Positions 16,824 through 21,213 of a stretch of DNA of 21,213 bases are shown piece after piece. Origin of the DNA: Synergistaceae bacterium (GTDB taxonomy: Bacteria; Synergistota; Synergistia; Synergistales; Aminobacteriaceae); assembly GCA_031289165.1 (NCBI GenBank), contig JAITPZ010000019.1, positions 1 through 21,213 on the forward strand, in the 5' to 3' direction. The notes below the pieces were generated by a model. It was not told the origin of the DNA and made no database searches. It was given only the letters and a program-made list of their open reading frames with translations. Made by a program: the position numbers and the translations under genes. The first letter of the stretch is position 1, and the number at the start of each line of letters is the position of its first letter.

Positions 16824-18101
16824 TCAGATCATTGATGGTAAGAACGTGACGATCTGCGGGATGAAGATCATGGCGACGATCACCAGCAGGATCACGAAGA
16901 TGTAGGGCAGCAACGCGCCGACGCTGTCCTCCAGCGGAAGGTGCGCGATTCCGCAGCTTATGAAGAGGAATGTGCCGACCGGCGGAGTGATCGCCCCCAC
17001 CTGCATGACGACCACGATCAGCACGCCGTAGTGGATAGGGTCGAAACCCAGCGCGTTGCCGACGGAGAGAATGCTGGTCGCAAACATCGCGATCAGCACG
17101 GTGGGATCCAGGAAGCAGCCGAGGATCAGCAGCACCGCCATCATGAAGAACGTGGCGAGGTAGCGATTTTGCAGCGTGTGCACCGCGAAGTTCAGAACCT
17201 CGTTCTGGAAGCGCATACGGACGAGGACGTTGGACAGCACACCCGCCGCGGAGATCGTCATCATGACGACCGCCGTGGTGATGGCGGAGTCCAGAAGAAT
17301 GCGGGGCAGGTCGCATACCTTCAGCTCCTTCGAGATGAAAAATCCGTAGATCAGGCCGTAGGCGATAGCGAGCACACCGGACTCCGTGGGGGTGACGAGG
17401 CCGAAGATGATGCCGCAGACGATGATGAGCGGCATGACCAGCGCTCCGAACGAGCTGATGAACGTCCGTCCGAGGTTTGTCCAGGAGAAATTTGTCGTCT
17501 CGAAGTCGTAGCCCCGTCGCCGGTAGGCCACTGCGTTCACCATCATCTGAAGAACGGCGATCAGCACGCCCGGAACGACGCCGCCCAGAAACAGCCGGCT
17601 CACCGGGGTCTCGGTGTAGAACGAGTAGAGGATCATGGCTATGCTCGGAGGAATTATCGGACTCAGCATCGAGGATCCCGCCGTGACCGCCACGGCGTAG
17701 TCTTTATCGTAGCCCTGTTTTTCCATGGCCGGAATCAGCATACCGCCGATCGCGGAAGCGTCGGCCGCGCCCGATCCCTGGATGCCGCCGAAAAGCATGG
17801 ACGCGAGGATGTTGACGTGTCCGAGCCCGCCTTTGAGCTGGCCGACGGCGGCGTTGGCGAAGTTGACCAGCTTGTCGGTGATCTTCGATTTCGTCATGAT
17901 GTTGCCGGCGATGACGAAGAAGGGAATCGCCATCAGGGAGAACGAGTCGATGCTGCCGAACATTTTGATGATGACGAGGCTGAAGGGAATGTCCATTGAG
18001 ACGATGAAGAGGATGGCCGTAATGATCGTGGATACGTAGATCGGAAAGCCGAGGAAAATGAAAAACAGCAGAAGAACAAAAATCAGAGCCGCCTGCAGCA
18101 T
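16824..18101 (-). CDS. dctM: TRAP transporter large permease, DctM family
   Basis: The large membrane subunit of a tripartite ATP-independent periplasmic transporter, which drives uptake with a sodium or proton gradient. The 425-residue protein is hydrophobic throughout, about a dozen membrane segments, with family landmarks IPFFVIAGNIMT, LFGGIQGSGAADASAIGGMLIPAM, AVTAGSSMLSPIIPPSIAMILY, GLVTPTESGVLAI and VGAITPPVGTFLFI. The length is normal. The ATG at 18101 lies four bases after the dctQ stop, and GGGGAGG within the end of dctQ serves as ribosome binding site. It acts with DctQ and the binding protein DctP. The symbol names the family and does not imply C4-dicarboxylate as substrate. Confidence 0.95.
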   Translation of the reverse strand: MLQAALIFVLLLFFIFLGFPIYVSTIITAILFIVSMDIPFSLVIIKMFGSIDSFSLMAIPFFVIAGNIMTKSKITDKLVNFANAAVGQLKGGLGHVNILASMLFGGIQGSGAADASAIGGMLIPAMEKQGYDKDYAVAVTAGSSMLSPIIPPSIAMILYSFYTETPVSRLFLGGVVPGVLIAVLQMMVNAVAYRRRGYDFETTNFSWTNLGRTFISSFGALVMPLIIVCGIIFGLVTPTESGVLAIAYGLIYGFFISKELKVCDLPRILLDSAITTAVVMMTISAAGVLSNVLVRMRFQNEVLNFAVHTLQNRYLATFFMMAVLLILGCFLDPTVLIAMFATSILSVGNALGFDPIHYGVLIVVVMQVGAITPPVGTFLFISCGIAHLPLEDSVGALLPYIFVILLVIVAMIFIPQIVTFLPSMI

Positions 18102-18105
18102 AGCG

Positions 18106-18660
18106 TCAGCCTCCCCGCGTCGGGTTCGTGATTTTTTCCGTGTGTGATTTCGCGGAGGGCTCTGTCAGCGCCGCGGCGCCCCAGGCGTAGGGGTGGTGGC
18201 CGTAAATCAGGATCAGGAGGTAGTCGAGGAAAAGGTAGGCGCAGCCCACCGGGATCGCGGCGTAAAAGAGCCCCATCGAGACGTTCAGGTTCTGCAGAGA
18301 GCTGTCCATGTTCAGAAGCGTCTGCTTTGTTCCAAACCAGATGATCGTCGCCATGCAGACGAGCACAACGAGGTTCGCCGCCCTCTTCACGACCTTTATA
18401 ACGGTGGACGGCAGAAGCCTGTTCAGAAAGAACTCCACGCTCAGGTGAGAGCCCTCCCGGACGCCGAGGCTCGCCGCCAGAAAGGCGACCCATATGCTGG
18501 TCAGGCGAATGAGTTCGTCGCCCCACGCGAAGGGCCTGATGGAGGTCGAGGTGAAATAGCGCAGCACGACCTGCACGAGACACAGCGCCACCATCCCTCC
18601 CGACAGGGTGACGATGGCCAGCGCCCTCAGGTTACTGAAAAACGAATAGACGCGTCTCAT
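18106..18660 (-). CDS. dctQ: TRAP transporter small permease, DctQ family
   Basis: The small membrane subunit that pairs with DctM. From the ATG at 18660 it has 184 residues with four hydrophobic segments, near residues 14-35, 45-65, 85-108 and 125-152, and the family-typical FAWGDELIRLTSIWVAFLAASLGVREGSHLSVEFF block. A TTG at 18675 would add five basic residues; neither start has a clear ribosome binding site, so the start is uncertain. The polar tail (about 165-184) is cytoplasmic by analogy. The gene is separated from dctP by about 120 bases containing a hairpin. Confidence 0.88.
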   Translation of the reverse strand: MRRVYSFFSNLRALAIVTLSGGMVALCLVQVVLRYFTSTSIRPFAWGDELIRLTSIWVAFLAASLGVREGSHLSVEFFLNRLLPSTVIKVVKRAANLVVLVCMATIIWFGTKQTLLNMDSSLQNLNVSMGLFYAAIPVGCAYLFLDYLLILIYGHHPYAWGAAALTEPSAKSHTEKITNPTRGG

Positions 18661-18690
18661 TGTGCGTTTTCGCAACGGCTTTCAGAACAG

Positions 18691-18720
18691 GAGGTTCCGA
18701 CCCCGCAGGACCGGAACCTC
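18691..18720 (-). promoter_or_regulatory. Intercistronic hairpin between dctP and dctQ
   Basis: GAGGTTCCG (18691-18699) and CGGAACCTC (18712-18720) are perfect 9-base arms around a 12-base loop. It lies downstream of the dctP stop and upstream of dctQ, with no T-run. Such hairpins commonly protect the upstream message or attenuate readthrough, raising the binding protein over the permease; here that role is inferred. Confidence 0.5.
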
Positions 18721-18779
18721 TCCATGATTTCCGCGATACCGTCACGCGTTGCCCGAACCATACCTGGCCCGACCCGCGG

Positions 18780-19769
18780 CTACTGAATCGCCAGCATCCT
18801 GTCGATGAAAGCGTTCCACTCGGCCCCCCTGGTTCTGTATTCGTCGAGCATCGGCTCGCAGGCTTTCACCCAGGCATCGGCGTCCGGGAGTTCGTGCAGG
18901 ACGACCCCGTCCTTTATCATCGTATCCAAAGCCGCCTTCTGGTCCAGGTCGTCGATTTCCGCCTGATAGGCGACGGCCTCGTTCGTGCAGTCGAGAACGA
19001 TCTTTTTCAGGTCCTCCGGCAGACCGTTCAGCCACTTCTCGTTGAAGAAGTAGTACACGCAGGCGATGATGTGGTTCGTGATCGTCAAATTTTTGGCGTT
19101 GTCCTGGAATTTCATCGAGTTGATCATGCTGGGGGAGGCCTCCATGCCGTCGATGACCTTCGTCTGCATCGCCGTGTAGATTTCGTTCCAGTCCATCGTC
19201 GTTCCGGCCGCGCCCAGGTAGCTGAACATGCTGATGTATATCGCGTTGGGCCCGCGCATCTTCAGACCCCTGAGGTCCGCCAGCTTTTCCACGGGCTTCA
19301 CGGTGAGCATGTGGCGGGAGCCCTGGCTCTGCCCGGCCGCGGCGACGAATCCGTACGGCTGCACGAGGGCCGAGACCTCGCTCTGAAGTCCTTTGAGAAC
19401 GCGGCGATAGTGTTCGTTATCCCTGAACAGGTAGGGGAACTCGAACATCATAAGCTGAGGCACCCAGGTTCCGGGCCCGGTTCCGGGCGCCGCCACGACC
19501 ATCTCCAGCGATCCGCCCCTGCACATCTCGACCTGCTCCCTCTGGTTCCCAAGCTCCGCGCCGTAGTTTGCGGTCGCCTCGATCCGCCCGCCGGATTTCT
19601 CGTTGACCAGCGCGACGAATTTGGTGAGCCCCCTGCCGATGGTTCCGGTCTCGGCGAGGTTCGTGGACGTCCGCAGTTTGATCGCCGCGGCCTCCGCACC
19701 GCCGGTACACACGCCCATCACGACAGCCAGCACAAGCAGAAACTCCCCGAACTTCTTCATGAGATTCAT
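18780..19769 (-). CDS. dctP: TRAP transporter substrate-binding protein, DctP family
   Basis: The periplasmic solute-binding subunit that delivers ligand to DctQM. The 329-residue precursor begins with a signal peptide: basic MNLMKK, a hydrophobic core to about residue 20, and a likely signal peptidase I site after AEA (27/28). The cysteine at 21 does not sit in a good lipobox. The family core LADLRGLKMRGPNAIY contains Arg172, the position that usually forms a salt bridge with a ligand carboxylate, and MDWNEIYTAMQTKVIDGME follows. This supports an organic-acid ligand, for example a sugar acid. The ribosome binding site GGGGAGG is only two bases from the ATG at 19769 and 11 bases from a second in-frame ATG at 19760, so the true start may be the latter. 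Confidence 0.94.
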   Translation of the reverse strand: MNLMKKFGEFLLVLAVVMGVCTGGAEAAAIKLRTSTNLAETGTIGRGLTKFVALVNEKSGGRIEATANYGAELGNQREQVEMCRGGSLEMVVAAPGTGPGTWVPQLMMFEFPYLFRDNEHYRRVLKGLQSEVSALVQPYGFVAAAGQSQGSRHMLTVKPVEKLADLRGLKMRGPNAIYISMFSYLGAAGTTMDWNEIYTAMQTKVIDGMEASPSMINSMKFQDNAKNLTITNHIIACVYYFFNEKWLNGLPEDLKKIVLDCTNEAVAYQAEIDDLDQKAALDTMIKDGVVLHELPDADAWVKACEPMLDEYRTRGAEWNAFIDRMLAIQ

Positions 19770-19894
19770 TTCCTCCCCGATATAAAATAATTTCTTTCAT
19801 AACCGCATATGCTAAAAACTTCGGCTTCTTTATGACGAACACGCTCTTTAATTATGAAGGGATGTTTTGAAACGCACACCTGCAACCGGAGGTC

Positions 19895-19923
19895 AGAATA
19901 ACGTGCAAAAGCGTGATTGTCAA
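19895..19923 (-). promoter_or_regulatory. Promoter of the TRAP operon
   Basis: On the minus strand a perfect TTGACA (19923-19918), a 17-base spacer and TATTCT (19900-19895) make a good sigma70-type promoter. Transcription would begin near 19888, giving a leader of about 120 bases before dctP. Its -35 box is inside the left arm of an inverted repeat. Confidence 0.55.
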
Positions 19924-19963
19924 TATCGAGGGGCCTCGGGCGCAGCTAAACTGTATTGATAAT
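19916..19963. promoter_or_regulatory. Inverted repeat joining two divergent promoters
   Basis: ATTGTCAATA (19916-19925) and TATTGATAAT (19954-19963) are complementary at nine of ten positions. Each arm contains the -35 box of one of the divergent promoters. Between them is CGAGG-GG-CCTCG (19927-19938), a short palindrome that could be an operator. No regulator gene is adjacent within the window. Confidence 0.4.
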
Positions 19964-19984
19964 TTGGCTTGAGGTGAGTATTAT
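19956..19984 (+). promoter_or_regulatory. Promoter of the Cache receptor gene
   Basis: TTGATA (19956-19961), a 17-base spacer and TATTAT (19979-19984) match the sigma70 consensus well. Transcription would start near 19991, about 60 bases before the ATG. Confidence 0.55.
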
Positions 19985-20052
19985 GATAAGCGTTGAGTTA
20001 TGGATTCTGAGAATATAAACTATGAGACAGTATCAGGGTGGAGCAATGAGGA

Positions 20053-21213
20053 ATGCTTAAAAATCTGAATCTGAAAATCAAAATATTTTTCCTGGTCACC
20101 GTGGTGGTCGTCGTGTCTTTTGTGGCGGTCACTTGGATCGTCTCCAACAGAAGCATTGAGATGGCGAAAAAGGATGCTTTCAGCCTGGCGGAGGAAACGG
20201 CGGAGAAATATAAGAACGAGATCAAGGCGGAACTGCAGGGCGCCCGAGTAACCTCGGAGACCCTGGCGACGGTGATTGAAACGCTGAAAAAGCATAACCT
20301 GACCGACCGGAGCATGATGAACGACATCCTGAAAAACGCTCTGGCGCAGAAGGAGTACATAACCGCATTCTGTATCGCCTACGACCCGAACGCGCTCGAC
20401 GGAAAAGACGAGCAGTACGCGGGACAAAAACCGGAGTACGACGAGACGGGGAGATTTTCGCCCTACTGGAACAAACTGGGCGGCAACATCGAGGTCGAGC
20501 CCTTATACGACATCGATATCGCCGACTGGTACGTCGTTCCCAGGACCACGCTGCACGAGTACATCACCGACCCGTATCCGTATCAGGTGCAGGGGAATTT
20601 CGTCATGCTGGCCAGCTTCGTATTCCCTCTCATTCACGAGGGTAAATTTATCGGCATCATCGCCTCCGACATCGTCCTCGATAAACTCCAGGAGATGGTG
20701 TCGCGGGTGAATACCCGCGGTCAGGAAGGGTATACGGAAATTTTTTCAAATTCCGGAGTTGTCGTGGCGCACCCCGAGAAACAGTACCTCGGGAAGGATT
20801 TAATGGAAGCGTCGACATATGAGATGCTGACGTCCGGTTCTTCCGGAGTCGAAGGGGCTCTGCGGCACGCGAAAAAATATATGGAAGAAAATCCCGTTGA
20901 GGATCAAACGGATGAAACTCAGGTCGAACAATACAAAAACCTTGTAAAATTTGTTCATAATCTGGAAGAATACGCGACGAATTCCGATAAAGCCGGGCTG
21001 GATTTGTCGCTCCTGTCTCCGGGACCGGCCAGGGCGGTGCTCGAGGCGGATGCCGGCAGGCTGCAACACGCGATGGAGGCGAAGGACGCCATCAAAAGCG
21101 GAAAAATACACGTTGAAAGCGGCATGGATTTCTATACGGTGTACATGCCGATTCAGTTCAGCGAGTTTACGAACCCCTGGTCGGTCGCGGTCAGCATCCC
21201 CATGTCCGAAGTC
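20053..21213 (+). CDS. Membrane receptor with Cache sensor domain, 3' end outside the window
   Basis: The first 387 residues of a transmembrane sensor, cut by the window edge. A short basic start (MLKNLNLKIK) leads into a membrane segment at about 11-31, then a long extracytoplasmic region. That region looks like a double Cache domain: a helix from about 32, FCIAYDPNALDG, FSPYWNKLGG, DIADWYVVPR, and FVFPLIHEGKFIGIIASDI near 195-215. It ends with FYTVYMPIQF and NPWSVAVSIPMSEV, which in relatives precedes the second membrane helix. Between YLGKDLMEAS (about 245) and DAIKSGKI (about 345) there is an unusually long, acidic, probably helical stretch. The missing part would show the output: most likely a methyl-accepting chemotaxis protein, alternatively a GGDEF protein or kinase. 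The ATG follows GGTGGAG at 20037-20043. Confidence 0.88.
   Translation, partial: MLKNLNLKIKIFFLVTVVVVVSFVAVTWIVSNRSIEMAKKDAFSLAEETAEKYKNEIKAELQGARVTSETLATVIETLKKHNLTDRSMMNDILKNALAQKEYITAFCIAYDPNALDGKDEQYAGQKPEYDETGRFSPYWNKLGGNIEVEPLYDIDIADWYVVPRTTLHEYITDPYPYQVQGNFVMLASFVFPLIHEGKFIGIIASDIVLDKLQEMVSRVNTRGQEGYTEIFSNSGVVVAHPEKQYLGKDLMEASTYEMLTSGSSGVEGALRHAKKYMEENPVEDQTDETQVEQYKNLVKFVHNLEEYATNSDKAGLDLSLLSPGPARAVLEADAGRLQHAMEAKDAIKSGKIHVESGMDFYTVYMPIQFSEFTNPWSVAVSIPMSEV

Noticed and set aside
19417..19842. A 141-residue minus-strand frame covering the dctP start region
   Set aside because: It is a frame-shifted shadow of dctP; the dctP frame has a signal peptide, ribosome binding site and family motifs.

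Overview
The window reads as a chromosomal stretch of a GC-rich, anaerobic, diderm bacterium. A long-form urocanate hydratase, an incomplete cobalamin cluster, a CIRCE-controlled groESL operon, a molybdenum hydroxylase, class II fructose bisphosphatase and a TRAP transporter operon together resemble gene content I associate with Synergistota. That placement is an inference; no rRNA is present to settle it. I see no tRNA, rRNA, CRISPR array, insertion sequence or prophage gene.

Layout. (1) 185-2221 (+): hutU, alone. (2) 2401-6102 (-): cbiB, cobD and cbiP, three late steps of cobalamin assembly; cbiP has its own apparent promoter and a dispersed palindromic repeat lies in front of it. (3) 6246-8302 (+): a sigma70-like promoter, a CIRCE operator, groES and groEL, closed by a perfect 21-bp hairpin. 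(4) 8409-12277 (-): a molybdenum hydroxylase (large molybdopterin subunit, then a fused 2Fe-2S/FAD subunit) followed without a gap by a 67-residue membrane protein. (5) 12442-13458 (+): glpX, divergent from the hydroxylase. (6) 13520-19769 (-): dctP, dctQ, dctM, two Gfo/Idh/MocA oxidoreductases and a membrane-anchored alpha/beta hydrolase, which look like one uptake-and-oxidation locus. (7) 20053 to the window end (+): a membrane receptor with a Cache sensor domain, cut by the window edge and divergent from the TRAP operon.

How the genes fit together. The TRAP operon and the receptor are transcribed away from each other from promoters whose -35 boxes form the two arms of an inverted repeat, so sensing and uptake may be co-regulated. 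The two oxidoreductases behind the transporter suggest a polyol, sugar or sugar-acid substrate, but the sequence does not name it. The hydroxylase retains the active-site residues of purine hydroxylases.

The most distinctive non-coding signals are a double-hairpin repeat present three times, always just 3' of a gene and in the sense orientation of that gene; an intrinsic terminator placed between the two oxidoreductase genes; and the symmetric divergent promoters. No clearly novel defence or mobile system is visible. The best candidates for undescribed biology are the small membrane protein tied to the hydroxylase and the insertion in the Cache receptor.
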